From Hanleya hanleyi (Eukaryota > Mollusca > Polyplacophora > Lepidopleurida > Hanleyidae): a DNA stretch of 64,000 nucleotides. The stretch lies in NCBI GenBank assembly GCA_036873755.1, contig JAVTVY010017418.1, forward strand, positions 1 through 64,000, given 5' to 3'. Each line of letters starts with the position of its first letter. Position 1 is the stretch's first letter. Of this stretch, positions 45,167-57,189 are shown in pieces. Position numbers and translations under genes: made by a program. A model generated the notes under the pieces. The model had not been told where the DNA came from. It saw nothing but the letters and a program-made list of their open reading frames with translations, and searched no databases.

Positions 45167-46706
45167 GTTTTTACAACAGCGTGAACTTTCAACATTAGCA
45201 TATTACTTTTAGAATAAGAAAGGATTTCGAATGTTCATTCCATCTCAATGAAGACATTTTTTTGGCAGTATGCTGCACTTGTCCAGTACTACGGTTCTTA
45301 GTCGAGCGTGGTCTTTGAGCAGAAGCCGTTGTCTTTTGTTGTCAAATGTTTAGTCCCACTCAAGTGATGTTCATTTCCACCGTATTCCTTCATGGAGTTG
45401 ACCAGACAATGAAACAATTAAATCAGCCGGCCCGGCATGTAGTGCGACGTCAAATTTAACTCAGCTGCCTTTTTAAAGAATGAGTGTATGACGGTATGAT
45501 TGTTGTGTGTCGAGCCGCAATCAGAAAGCAAATTTACTCGGATTTTAGTTCTGTTAATTGTTGCGTTTTATAGTATTCTGTTGTCTGTTGAAATACATTG
45601 CAGTGTAGAACAGGAACGGAACAATGCTGGACAAAGTCTTTGCTGCCTTGAAATTAACATTCGACGATGTGTCTAAAAGTAAGCGCCTATCATCGATAGC
45701 CCCACGCTCAAATACGAACCGTAATATTGCGAATGTTTTTATGTTACATGCAGTGCATGTAGACAAAATTTTTTTTTTTTAAAATCGGTATTTCTTCTTT
45801 GTAAACCAAAATCACCAGTCATACAATAATATTCCGTCTTTTACTAACGAATTAGTATAGCGACAGTAGTGATCATGGAAAATGGCAAAAAGGATAATTC
45901 TTTACAGTTGCAACCAATATTTTTTTTATCCCGAGAATAGAAACAATTTATTATTATCATCACTACACAGCATATACCGGCTTGCTGAAACCAATGCACG
46001 ATGGCCTAACTATACTATGAAATTGAATTGTGTTTACTAAACGTTATGGAATGAGTGCAACTTTCCAATATTACCTCTCTTTCCAATTGATAAAATATGT
46101 TATATATGCCCTTGGTATATTCAATATGGAATGAGCTATTCTCCTTATTACATGATAAATAAACAAGGAATCTCCTCTATTTTGCACATCTTCAAGGCAA
46201 GGATGAGCCGAGATGCAGTGCATATAACCAGACATTGAATTTAAATGATTTTAGAAACGAAAGCAGTTAACTTGATGATTCTAATCAACAAGGGCTGATC
46301 GAACCGGTGTTCATTGCAATTTTTGCGCTTGACGAGGAGGCCAGGCAAGAAAATGGAATCTAAAATACAACGCTTTTCTGTCCGTATCGCTATATAACAC
46401 CACACCAATTGTAGTCTCCATACGATAAACACGGTCTGTCTCCACGTTCCGTGTAACATGCAGACTCACACGCCCATAAAGGGAAGCATTTAATTGCAAG
46501 GTTGTTGTGTTTTACTACCGACAATCTCGAGAAGCAAAGGTACTTTCCAAGGTTAGCTATCAGTTACGCTGTGTGCATTTCACCACTGTAATGGACAAGA
46601 GAACAATACTGCCGAACAAATTCTTTATTGCGATGGAAATCCTTTCTTATTCTAAAAGTAATATGCTAATGTTGACAGTTCACGCTGTTGTAAAAACCGT
46701 AATATT
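45167..46706. mobile_element. Candidate 1.5-kb TIR element with TA flanks
   Basis: CGGTTTTTACAACAGCGTGA after 45167 is matched by its reverse complement ending at 46704. Inverted similarity extends about 150 bp (ATTACTTTTAGAATAAGAAA, GGCAGTAT). A TA dinucleotide lies outside each end, as in Tc1/mariner-type insertions. No transposase ORF survives. Confidence 0.65.
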
Positions 46707-46709
46707 GGG

Positions 46710-47685
46710 ACTTTAATACTGCCTACTTTCAGGCCCGTCATTTAAGACAACTTCAATCGGCAACACTTTGCGTGCAATATACTTGGCCCATTTCACTCCT
46801 TGGTTGAATGGTTCCCCACATGTAGTCACCTATTGTATGTGTTTTACATGACGGGTTTGCCCTTTCAGGAGGGTCGTGTGTTCTCCACTGCTTGGTCATT
46901 TGTTTCAAAACGTCCTATTTTTGTATTAAATATTGACATTTGTGTATTTGGTCCAGGGTAATAGATAGATATGGAGCATATCATTCCGCCAGTGCGCCAC
47001 CGTTACTTGCTCCAATATGTAAATATTTTTTGTCCGCACAGAATTCCGAGACAGTTATCTAAAATGATGCCAGCAAAATAAATGTAACTTGTATGGTGTG
47101 ATAATTCCGGATGTGAAATCCTACAAATATCTCTGAGGTCATTGCCAACGTAAAATATAACAGGGCTCTGTTGTCAGTTTCTGCCTTTCTTACACATGTT
47201 ACGCATACATATTTCTAGGGACACATACCAATTTTACATATCTGTTCGGTAAATGTTTACATAATGCGGCTTCCAGAACAGCTAATGCGCAGATCTGTTC
47301 GCTCTCAGCATTCCGTGAACGCTCTCTCGCTCACACGCGTACGACGCGTTTTAACTAGGCATACACTCGCTCATTACAAGAAGCTGCCATTTCCAAAATT
47401 CGCCTGATTCGTCCACAAAATAATTTGTTTTAACTGTAACAATTTAGATTTCCTTCCTACGACTTTCTATACACCCAAATCTACGTGAGTATAAAATATA
47501 TTCCCTCTTCCTAGAAACTAGTTTCTGTAAATGTATGATTGGAATTCTGTATTGATATATTTCGATTATCGACACAGAAATCCTGTATGGATAAAGGCTG
47601 CTTATTGGATGTGGATCAGACGAGTCATTCTTTCATGTAAGAGATCACGAATAAGCGGACAGTTTCATCTGGTGAATTTGAGTTG
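46710..47685. other. No gene seen
   Basis: Unassigned AT-rich sequence. CACGCGTACGACGCGT near 47335 is a short GC-rich near-palindrome with no evident role. Confidence 0.5.
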
Positions 47686-47689
47686 TCTT

Positions 47690-49210
47690 CACTTGGTCTT
47701 CACCTCATCCTTTTAAATTGTCTCCCCGTGGTCTTCTTTGTAAGACTTCGACAATTTGACTGACACAACTGGACTGCAGGCTCCCCTTTTTCTGGTTTGA
47801 CAGTTCGACAGTTTGACACTTTGGCTCTCTCTTCTGAAACTCGACAGATCCGACTTTTTGACACTTTCACCACGTCCTTTCGAGTTGTCTTCTCTTGGCC
47901 AACCTTGTAAATCTTCAACAATTTCACAGATAGGACTGGACTGCAGGTTCCCCTTCTCCTGGTTCGACGCTTAGACAGTTTGCCACTTTCTCAACGTCCA
48001 TTTTTGTGGTCTCCTCTTGGCCTTCTTTATGAATCTTCAACAATTTCACAGATAGGACTCGACTGCAGGTTCCAGTTTTCCTGGTTCGATGGTTCGACAG
48101 TTTGGCTCTTTGATCCTCTCCTTTTCTAGTTCGAAAGATTAGACAATTTGACACTTTTACGGCATCTATTTGAATTGTCTCTCCTTGGTTTTCTTTATAA
48201 GACTTTGAGAATTTGATAGATAATACCATAATGTAGGCTTTTCCTGGTTTGACGATTTGACAGTTTGACGATTTCACCACATACATTTGAGTTCTCCCCT
48301 TCAGTTGGTCTTATTCATAAACTTTCGACAATTTCACAGATGACTGCAGATTCCTTTATTCTTTGTTCGATGGTTTGACAGTTTAACAATTTGGCCCTCT
48401 CCCAGCTCGACATATTCGACATGCAGTTTGACACTTTCAGCGCTCACATCTGAGTTGTCTCCCCGTGTTGTTTCCTCATAAACCTTCCACAATTTAAGCA
48501 TCCCTATTTGTGGTTCAGAGTTAGACACATTTATTTCTATTGGTTCGACAGTTTGACACCTTGGCTCCGCCTTTTGAAGCTTGACAGATTCGACAGCTTT
48601 ACACTTTCACCGTGCCTTTTTGAGTTGTCTCCTCTTGACTATCCTTATCAATCTTCAACAATTTCAGACAGGACTAGACTGCAGGTTCCCCTTTTCCTGG
48701 TTCGACAGTTTGCCACTTTCTCAACATCCTTTTGAGTCGTCTCCTCTTGGCCTTTATGAATCTCCAACAATTTCACAAATAGGACTCGACTGCAGGTTCC
48801 CGTTTTCTTGGTTTTACGGTTCGACAGTTTGACACTTTGGTCCTCTCCTTTTCTAGATCGCCAGATTAGACAGTTTGACACTTTTACCGCATCAATTTGA
48901 ATTGTCTCCCCATGGTTTTCTTTTAAGACATCGACACATTAACAGATACAATTGGACTGTAGGCTCCCCTTTTTTTATTTGACTGTTCGAAGGTTCATCT
49001 GTTTGAAACTTTCATCACATCCATTTAAGTTCTGCCCTTGGTCTTATTTATAAACTTTTGACAATTTAACAGTTTCTGTCCTTCTGAATTGTCTTCTCTC
49101 GGCCAGCTTATAAATGTTCAACAACTTCACAGCTAGGACTGGACGGCAGGTTTCACTTTTCTTGGTTCGAAGTTTCGACAGTTTGACACTATGGGTATCT
49201 CTTTTGATAC
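47690..49210 (+). repeat. Irregular tandem array with TTCGACAGTTTGACACTTT blocks
   Basis: Repeated blocks GGTTCGACAGTTTGACAC, TTGAGTTGTCTCCTCTTGGC and CACAGATAGGACTGGACTGC recur at irregular 150-280-bp spacing. Minus-strand frames (VKLSNRKTKKTGTCS-type) read the repeat only. Confidence 0.8.
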
Positions 49211-49254
49211 GGGAGTGTGATTCTGCTACTTTGATTCTGAAAACCAACCCACAG

Positions 49255-49740
49255 TTTCTCGTGATCTCTTACATGAGGATGGACCATCAGACGCTTTTCA
49301 TCCTCCATAATGTAGGTCTGCATATTCCGTTTCTCCGTACGAATCCCTGCAGGCAGATTAGGGATATACAGTTATTACTGGAAATGGCCGTTAAAAATAT
49401 CAGCCAAGGAACGAACGGCGTTTTGCGGCAATTCGCAAACTTCGTGGGACCTCGATATATTCAGATGAAGGCCCAGTTTATGCCCAGTCCGTGAGAAAAT
49501 AACATGAGGTCGTCTCTCAAGTCAAAATATTCACTGATATGAACACCTGAGTTCAAAGCAACCAGAAGGAGATGAAATATACCACACATTGCCAGGCGCT
49601 TAATTAGTTCAAATATGGGCATTTTTGAAGAGATAAGTTCGCGAATGCGCTCCGGAATATTTCCGATCGCAGTGGCTCATATTCGTTGTGGAGTGCAAGC
49701 TATTCGTCATGGCTCAGATTTGAGAGACGAGCGATGACTT
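49255..49740 (+). repeat. Diverged 0.45-kb direct repeat, left copy
   Basis: TCCTCCATAATGTAGGTCTG, then GAACGGCGTTTTG and CTTCGTGGGACCTCG, recur in order at 60731-61170. The two copies bracket the 50-60.7 kb repeat mosaic. No frame is conserved between them. Confidence 0.55.
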
Positions 49741-50379
49741 TGGATGATGACGGTTGTAAAAGAAATAATTGAAATAGGGACAAGCTACATAGCTTTAATT
49801 TTTTAATAACACTATTGCTGTGTGCATAGTGCACCGCATTCGTGCATTAACCAAGATATTTTTTCGGGCGAATGCACCAATAGGCCTAAACTGTTAATAA
49901 ATAATCATTTCAAAAACCATTCCTTTCGTCAGCGGCTTCAGACAATTTCCTTGCTTTGTCATTATATAGGCGATGCCATGTGTGAAAAATCTCACCTTCT
50001 TGGGTTTAAAATAGTCGAAATATTCGTGAAAGAACATCCTATTTGTGTCTAAATCTGTATCGAATGTCTCATCAACTATATATACCGGTACGACACACGA
50101 GATGAGTACAATTTTGACATCCATTTATTCCAACTCCTTTCTGGCTTTCCATTTATTCCAACTCCTTTCTGGTTTTCTCTCACCACAAGCTGCTTGGAGT
50201 CGAAAGTATATGCCGCCATACTTTATATATGTGATTTCTGTGTCTATCAATACAGAATTCCAATCACTCTCTTTCTAGTGGGAAGAAAACCAGTGGATAT
50301 TGGTGGGCCTACATGTAGGAGGATATGGTCAATTCTGTGTGGTCCCTATACTGTCACAATTATCTACTCTAAACCGGAC

Positions 50380-50690
50380 CTGTGGTAAATCTTTGAATTC
50401 GGATATACGAAAATTGAGCGATAAGCCAATTACTTTACCGTGCATGTATAAAAAGGTTTACCATCTGTTCATACAATTCGATCATTATGTTTACGCATGG
50501 TGCTCGACTATCATGTCATTAACAGACAATCAATCTTATATTTTTTTTATTGGAAACGTCTGATGAGTATTTTCGACAGGCAACATTTGTACACATCGAC
50601 TGTAAGAAAATATAGTGAGAATCGCTGTGTATATACCTCGACACTTTACAGTCATGGATAAAGAAAAATGAAGGGCCAAGACCCCAAATT
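50380..50690 (+). repeat. Partial copy of the 1.3-kb tandem unit
   Basis: AAATCTTTGAATTCGGATAT through the TCATGTCATTAACAGACAA stretch to CCTCGACACTTTACAGTCA matches 58197-58475 and 59594-59870 in the same orientation. Confidence 0.7.
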
Positions 50691-51178
50691 TCACCGATCG
50701 GTACCACTCGAGGTGGCAAATTCTAGTAATGTTTTTCGAAGAGGTACATGTATGTAGATGTTATCCATATGTGATAACCGTTGCAGATCGGTAGCTTAAC
50801 GGTAGCAAAACACACTTTCTTAACCCCACCCCTGCTCGTACTCCGAACTCAAAGAATGGGGGCAGGGGAATGGTTCCTCAAATATATTAGTTATTCCTGT
50901 CGTTAAAGAGCTGAAACTTCACATACTTTGTGGGTAGGGCCTGGTCCATTAGCACAAGTTAGCATACCTTAATATTATCGTTGTATAATGTCATAGTGAC
51001 GTAATAACATGTGGCAGCATTTGTTGTCGAAATTTCGGTTGCTTTTCCAATTGGTTTTTCCGATTCTGCTGGCACCATGTGACGTATTAACTTTGGTAAA
51101 TGCTCTTTGAAGAGGTATTTGTATGTAGATTTTGCCCATATGTGCTAACACTTGCAGATCAGTAACGTAGTGGTAGTG
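50690..51178 (+). repeat. About 390-bp repeat unit, plus orientation
   Basis: GAAGAGGTACATGTATGTAG plus TTATCCATATGTGATAACCG recurs about 390 bp on (51112-51178). The same family occurs in reverse orientation at 56270-57165. It stops where the Penelope-like RT begins. Confidence 0.65.
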
Positions 51179-52484
51179 GTAAAAGCATTTTGGGAAAGGT
51201 ATTGCGCCACTATTTCTAAAAATTCTGGCGTTGAATGTATGTGGATATTAAAAAACTCAAAATGTCTTACGGAAGAACTCGATGCTAAAGGTCACATACC
51301 GTATAGACATGTATCCACATGGGATTTCTCGACTCTCTATACCACAATCCTTCATCAGGACCTTATTGACCGTCTAACTTCATTAATAGTATCTGTGTTC
51401 AAGAAAACTGATCGTAGATATATTAATGTCGGAAGCCATAAAGCATTCTTTAGCTGTACTACATACAAGAGATATCACATGGGGTGTTTCTTTGTTCATA
51501 GAGTTGCTTGAATTTCTCATTAAAAATATCTATGTGAAATTTGGCAGCACAATATATCAACAACATATAGGTATTCCAATGGTTACTAATTGTGCACCCC
51601 TATTGGCTGACCTATATCTGTTCTCTTATGAATATGACTATATGCAGGCGCTTTCAAAAACCGATCCATTCAAAGCCCGTTCCTTCTCATTCACCAAACG
51701 CTATATAGACGATCTTCTCGCTGTGGATAATCGCTGTATAAATGACGTAGTGAAGGATATATATCCACCTTCACTGGATTTGAAGGAAACTACAGATAGC
51801 CCTACAGGCACATCATATTTAGATCTATATCTCTATAAAAATGAAGCGGGCATTCTCTCTCGTCGACTTTATGACAAAAGAGATGATTACAATTTCGACA
51901 TCGTAAACTATCCCTTTCTGGACAGTAATATTCCAGTGGGACCTGCATATGGCGTATACATATCTCGCTTAGTAGCATTTGCTAGATCCTGTGTTAAATG
52001 TGATGATTTTAATCAACGTCACAAAACATTGTTGCAGAAACTTATAAAACAGGGCTATTCCACCAAGCGCCTCCACTCAAAGTTTCTCAAATTTGGCGAT
52101 ACATATCGCATGCTGATAGCAAAATACGAATCTTATTTAGATCTCTATCTCTATAAAAATGAAGCGGGCATTCTCTCTCGTAGACTTTATGACAAAAGAG
52201 ATGATTACAATTTCGACATCGTAAACTATCCCTTTCTGGATAGTAATATTCCAGTGGGACCTGCATATGGCGTATACATATCTCGCTTAGTAGCATTTGC
52301 TAGATCCTGTATTAAATGTGATGATTTTAAGCAACGTCACAAAACATTGTTGCAGAAACTTATAAAACAGGGCTATTCCACCAAGCGCCTCCACTCAAAG
52401 TTTCTCAAATTTGGCGATACATATCGCATGCTGATAGCAAAATACGAACGTAGCGTGCAAGATCTATGGCGCTACGTTTCGTAA
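51179..52484 (+). pseudogene. Penelope-like reverse transcriptase, central and C-terminal part
   Basis: First frame: SGVECMWILKNSKCL and STWDFSTLYTTI (an RT catalytic Asp block). A frameshift near 51465 leads into a 352-codon frame with GIPMVTNCAPLLADLYLF (normally GIPMGTN, the first G replaced by V), the catalytic block RYIDDLLAVDN, then SYLDLYLYKNEAG and YDKRDDYNFDIVNYPF. No GIY-YIG endonuclease follows. A 106-residue block is duplicated in frame. The frameshift and the Gly-to-Val change argue against function. Family placement rests on motif order and is less certain than its identity as an RT. Confidence 0.75.
51811..52448 (+). repeat. In-frame 318-bp tandem duplication inside the RT
   Basis: Sequence from about 51811 (TCATATTTAGATCTATATCT) to about 52130 is repeated from about 52129 with a 318-bp period (for example ATGAAGCGGG at 51841 and 52159), over 97 percent identical. 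318 is exactly 106 codons, so the frame stays open. Confidence 0.95.
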
Positions 52485-52889
52485 CTTGTGTCTAATTCCG
52501 CTTAACCCGGGGCTAGGGGCCGTATGAACCCATGTACTTCAAGATCCTCATGGTACTCATATGAACAGTCACAATCAAAGCGTGACTGAGATACATTATT
52601 CTTTAGATGACGACTTTACAACGAATATTATGGATTAAGAATACTGATCAGCGATACGGATTTGATATTTTTGGAACATCATGATGTCTTGCCGGCATCA
52701 TTGAAAACTGTTGACCGCTTCTCTCTTGCAGGAAACAAGCCTATGTTTATGTATACTATGATTGTCTTTTTGAATTTGGTGCTAATACTGTTATATGGAA
52801 TATGGAATAGGTCTTTGGATTATGGACGAGGATATTCTCTAATGGACGACGGCTGGATTATGAATGACGGACTAGACGCTTGTAATGGT

Positions 52890-53460
52890 CCTTCCGATAT
52901 TTCAATTATGTTTAGATAGCTGAAAAGTACCAACCTGTACCTCCATGCCCTTTTTTTATTGAAGCATCTATTGAAACCTTCATGTGATGCTGTGATGACG
53001 TCACAACGACTGAATAATAATGATGATAATTTTAGGGATATTATATTTTCTCATTTTTACTTGAAACAAATGAAGTGGTAAATCCTGTTATGTTTCTTTG
53101 AAGACCGTAAGCGACCAAACAGTGGCCGTACGGAAGACATGGAGAAGGACAATTAAGGAAATATTCCGAGATATTGCGATATTTCCATTGATTCTCATCT
53201 TGACTACCAATCGTCTTTCCTATCCGTATCTTCCCACCAAATTTTGTTCTTCTGTCATTATTGGTATGAATCTGACGAAATGGAATTTTCCTCTTAATCT
53301 ACCCTATTCGGCCTCCAGACTTTTGTTACAATTGCAATTAAACTTGATGAGTACAAATACTTTCTCAATTTACAAATGCTACAGCATATGGTCACCCTTT
53401 ATGATGAGCTAATGTTGGCCATCCTAGAATTTGCATCGTTTTTAAGACGTTACCCTTTCT
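52890..53460. other. Unassigned sequence
   Basis: A 104-codon plus frame (53098-53412) resembles nothing I know. The text (CTTCCCACCAAATTTTGTTC, GGTATGAATCTGACGAAATG) looks like one unit of a dispersed repeat. Confidence 0.3.
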
Positions 53461-53462
53461 TT

Positions 53463-53933
53463 TCATCTTGGCCACCGATTGTTTGCTAATCCAGGTTGGT
53501 CAACGTGGTATCCCAGCAAATTGTGTGCTTTAGTCCTCCAAACGTGTTGAACGGGTAATCCACTCGGTGGTGCCAACTGCAAATTTGTTTCATAGCCAGA
53601 GATGACCATATGTGTTAGATGTCTGTATTTGAAATGCGCTGTTTGCTTCTTTTTGATGCCACTGTTACCTCTGGGCATTATCCCGTGAAGCTGCTGCCTG
53701 CTGGGAGCTGCATAAATGCATGCCCAATGGCCTCTTTCAGAGATTGCAAAAGATAGAAATGTAGAAAATCCAATACCAACAACATCGTCTCCAAACACAC
53801 ATGATAGACCTACTGATGAATCTGATGGTGGCAAAATATCCAGGAAATCAACAAGGTGATTCCTTGGTGACTGCCGCCCCGCTACCAGGCCATTCCCTCC
53901 CTCTATCTCTTCTACTGTCGAGAGCCCTAGCAA
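53463..53933 (-). CDS. Unrecognised open frame, 156 codons
   Basis: One of the longest non-repeat open frames in the window outside the RTs, with mixed non-low-complexity composition (NHLVDFLDILPPSD, SCVFGDDVVGIGFS, RHLTHMVISGYETNL). No family is recognised. I see no partner exon, and it could be an exapted or decayed transposon fragment. Treat as a candidate only. Confidence 0.25.
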   Translation of the reverse strand: MLGLSTVEEIEGGNGLVAGRQSPRNHLVDFLDILPPSDSSVGLSCVFGDDVVGIGFSTFLSFAISERGHWACIYAAPSRQQLHGIMPRGNSGIKKKQTAHFKYRHLTHMVISGYETNLQLAPPSGLPVQHVWRTKAHNLLGYHVDQPGLANNRWPR

Positions 53934-54519
53934 ACGACTTTTTCGAACGTAAATAGTTCATTGATGACGTCGCCTACTCTGTCAGCCAATCAAGTGATTC
54001 GCTCTGCTTTGATCAAAGGGGTCCGGCGCTGAGGTCGGAATGCCAGTGTGCGTCATTCAGGATCTCAGCCAAACAGAAGCGCCACAAGTCCACTCCATAA
54101 TTAGCTGTTTAAATGAATGTCAACTCGTATCATGAGTTTTAAGGTAGACCATGGTATTCGCGATGATGATTTGTACCTGGATGTATAACTTTGGTAGGAA
54201 GGAAAACGAATATGTTAAAGGGACCATGCATGCGTGGTAACGTCATCATAGGCTCCGTCATCAATCAGATTGAAGCCGATACTTGATAGCGAAATGCTGC
54301 AACCTGAAACTCGACTAACAGGCTGTGACCCTGCTCGACTGGGATGGTTGCTGAAAGGGAGTATCATATATCCTGCTAACATCTTTGGTGAAACATGAAA
54401 AATGTCAGCGTTGATGCAGAGAGCATGCCTACATCGTCAGCTGCAGAGATGGATAGTTCGATAACAATGTTCAGAAATTATTTCACTTCCACTCAAACTA
54501 ACTGCCCAAATGCCATTAT

Positions 54520-55056
54520 ACCAGAAGACTATACTGTGAAGTCATGTGGCTCTGTCAGTATGTCGGTACCTCTCCCCACTTCCCTTATATGCGTTGTAAT
54601 TTTTACCTGTATATGGCGAGATTCTGCTGGTGGACGTTCCGTCTCCTGTACAGACCTTTCGGTCTTTGATATATGTTGGCATTGTGGGAAGTTGATGCTG
54701 GGTCGACATCGGGCCTTACAAACTATTCTTATGTGCTAAAAGCCGTCATTTTCATCTGACTACGACACAGCTCACCAATCCCCAGTGTACGAGTTGTCAG
54801 AGCATTTCCATCATAGCTCTCTAGATTTGTATCTAATACCGCTTATGCCGGTGCTAGGGGCCGTGTGGTCATGTCATCCAAGTTGCCACATGAACAGGTA
54901 CAATAAAAGCGTACCTGAGATACAACACATATCATGAATCGTTAGATTCTTAGTATGTGCTTTAGAATAGGTTAACCAGAAGACTATACTGTGAAGTCAT
55001 GTGGCTCTGTCAGTATGTCAGCACCTCTTCCCACTTCCCTTATGTGCGTTGTAATT
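54520..55056 (+). mobile_element. Penelope-like 3'-region relic between 82-bp direct repeats
   Basis: 54520-54601 and 54975-55056 are 82-bp direct repeats with 4 mismatches (CCAGAAGACTATACTGTGAA start, GCGTTGTAATT end). Between them, CCGCTTATGCCGGTGCTAGG and GCGTACCTGAGATACAACAC match the 3' region of the 52.5-kb element. Either a very long target duplication or a local tandem duplication fits. Confidence 0.55.
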
Positions 55057-55059
55057 ATG

Positions 55060-56265
55060 ATGAAATGATTTGCCTTAAAATTAGGCACATGGATGACCAG
55101 GCAGTTTGGAAATATTGTTTGGAAGTTGAATGTAGCTAAATCCTTTGAAATCGTGTCTGTGACAGATTTAGCTCTTCAGATAACCATACACCATTATATG
55201 GATGATGAATGGTCCCTGCATCATTAAAACTCCAGGATCATCACACCAACCTGCCCTAATTACACATTTTCCTGCATACAGTCATAACCTGTTCTGGAGA
55301 TTTGTGATGGTGATACTATCGTGTATAACACTGAGGGAATTTCTGCATCAATAATCGAAAGCCCTTACTTACAAGACACTAATAACTCGAACTTCTACAC
55401 AGGCATAGCACGGTAGTATTTTATGCAAGGAAATTTGACAACAGTTTCGAATGATGCTGGAATTGAAGACATCATGATGTTCATCAAATCTGGTTGAACG
55501 TTCATATGGGTCATATACTAAAATCTCCATACAGCCCCGTCATTACTGTTGACAATTGTCGATTCTGAATTGGTTCAATAGTTGATACCGGTATCCATTT
55601 TACATCACATACCATGCAATTATGGTTAGAAACGATTTCCAGTTGAGTTTGTCTACGTTGACAACTTGACACGAACATCGCCTGTGCTTTCGCCCACGCT
55701 GATGTTAGCAATCTACTCCTGCCACATATTCGATATTCTACTCCTGCCAACAAGATTCTGGCTCCGTTCTTAACACACATTCAAGTTCTCACGCTGGGGT
55801 GAGATATTACCAAGTTGCCAGTATGTATGGGATGGACATTCAACAATCATGATACACGTTGCACAGGAAATGTACTTATGTCGAGTAGAAATTGTCAACA
55901 CAAAATAGTAAAACTAGATCGACAGTTTATTTTTATGCAACACTACCATGAGTAAAATTTGCTCTCGCTCTCCCATCGTTTAGCATGTTATTGCATCGAA
56001 GAACCTATTATTATTTAATCGATGGAATATTATCATTTTAATATAACTGTCCTCATTCACCCTCAAATGGAAAATAACACCTCCAGCTCACACTTATAAT
56101 GAAAGAGATAAAAGGCATGTATATATGTGTTACTATGGCGAGATACGATGATGTAATTAAACGTTTTATCATTTTATTTAGCATTTTATCATAGCATAGG
56201 ACTAAAATGTATAGGGTATAATCGTTTAGCTGTTTAGACATAGATTTAAAGAAAATATCTGGTGG
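55060..56265. other. No gene seen
   Basis: Unassigned sequence with short chance frames. The 89-codon minus frame at 55511-55780 is not recognised. Confidence 0.4.
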
Positions 56266-56269
56266 GCCA

Positions 56270-57165
56270 TACCCCGTCACCCCGTTTGGCTTGGAGTAAG
56301 GATAAGGCCAGATTTCATAAAACGAGCTATAATTACCCTATAAGTTACTGAACTTCAAAGGTTATAATCTATGGGTAACAACTACATAATAATACCACTT
56401 TAGGAAACATTGATGGAATCTGCTACCTCAAATGGCACCAACTGAATAGGAAGTTTGTATTGAAAATGGACTGAATGGCCGGCAAATCTGATTTGACTTG
56501 TGACGTCCTCAAGGGATTTTGTTAATTTATGTTTACTGGTTTCTATAAACAAGGACCTAAACGTAGTGTGTGGAAAATTTCAGCCCTCTAGCAGCAAGAA
56601 TGTTAAAAGGTTGCTAGGAACCATAACCCACACCCCATATTTGGGTTAAGAATGGGGGCAGGGTAGGGTTCCGAAAGTGTGCTATAACTACCCATAAGTT
56701 TGCCGATCTGCAACTGTTATCACGTATGGCTAACATCTACATAAAATACCTCTTCAATGAACATGAATCGAATCTACTATGCAAAGTGGTACGAGCAGAA
56801 TTTGAAAAAATCAATTTGAAAATGGACAAAAAAAAGAGACAATAACCGGCTCACTGGGTTATTACGTCACTGTGACGTCACCAAATGATTATGTGACACA
56901 ATGTTTGCCTCTTTCAATAAAAGAGTACCTATGCCCGAAGTGTGCGAAGTTTTAGACCTCGAGAGGGAAGTATAAGAAAAATGTCCGAGGAACCATACCC
57001 CACCCCTCAAGTTTGGATTTAGAACTGGGAAAAGGGTAGGGTTGAAAAGGCGTGGTATACTACCCTTAAGCTACCGGTCTGCAAAGGTTATCACATATGG
57101 ATAACATCTACAGACATATACCTCTTCAAAAAACATTACTAGAATTTGTCACCTCAGGTGGTACC
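56270..57165 (-). repeat. About 385-bp tandem repeat, minus orientation
   Basis: At least two units with TGGTTCCT(A/C)GG, GAGGTATTTTATGTAGATGT-like and GTGACGTCAC blocks read on the minus strand. They are inverted relatives of 50690-51178. Confidence 0.65.
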
Positions 57166-57189
57166 AGTTTCGACTCTGGCCCATGGACT

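Larger units (their letters stand above)
51179..52886 (+). mobile_element. Penelope-like element with RT core and 3' region
   Basis: RT-coding part (to 52484) followed by about 0.4 kb of 3' region holding CCGCTTAACCCGGGGCTAGG, AGCGTGACTGAGATACATTA and the hydrophobic frame 52662-52919. It ends at CGCTTGTAAT (52886), the terminus shared with copies at 7739 and 14034. The 5' part of the element is missing. Confidence 0.7.

Noticed and set aside
52481..52886. Hammerhead ribozyme in the Penelope-like 3' region
   Set aside because: I looked for the CTGATGA...GAAA core and did not find it. Only an unexplained conserved motif remains.
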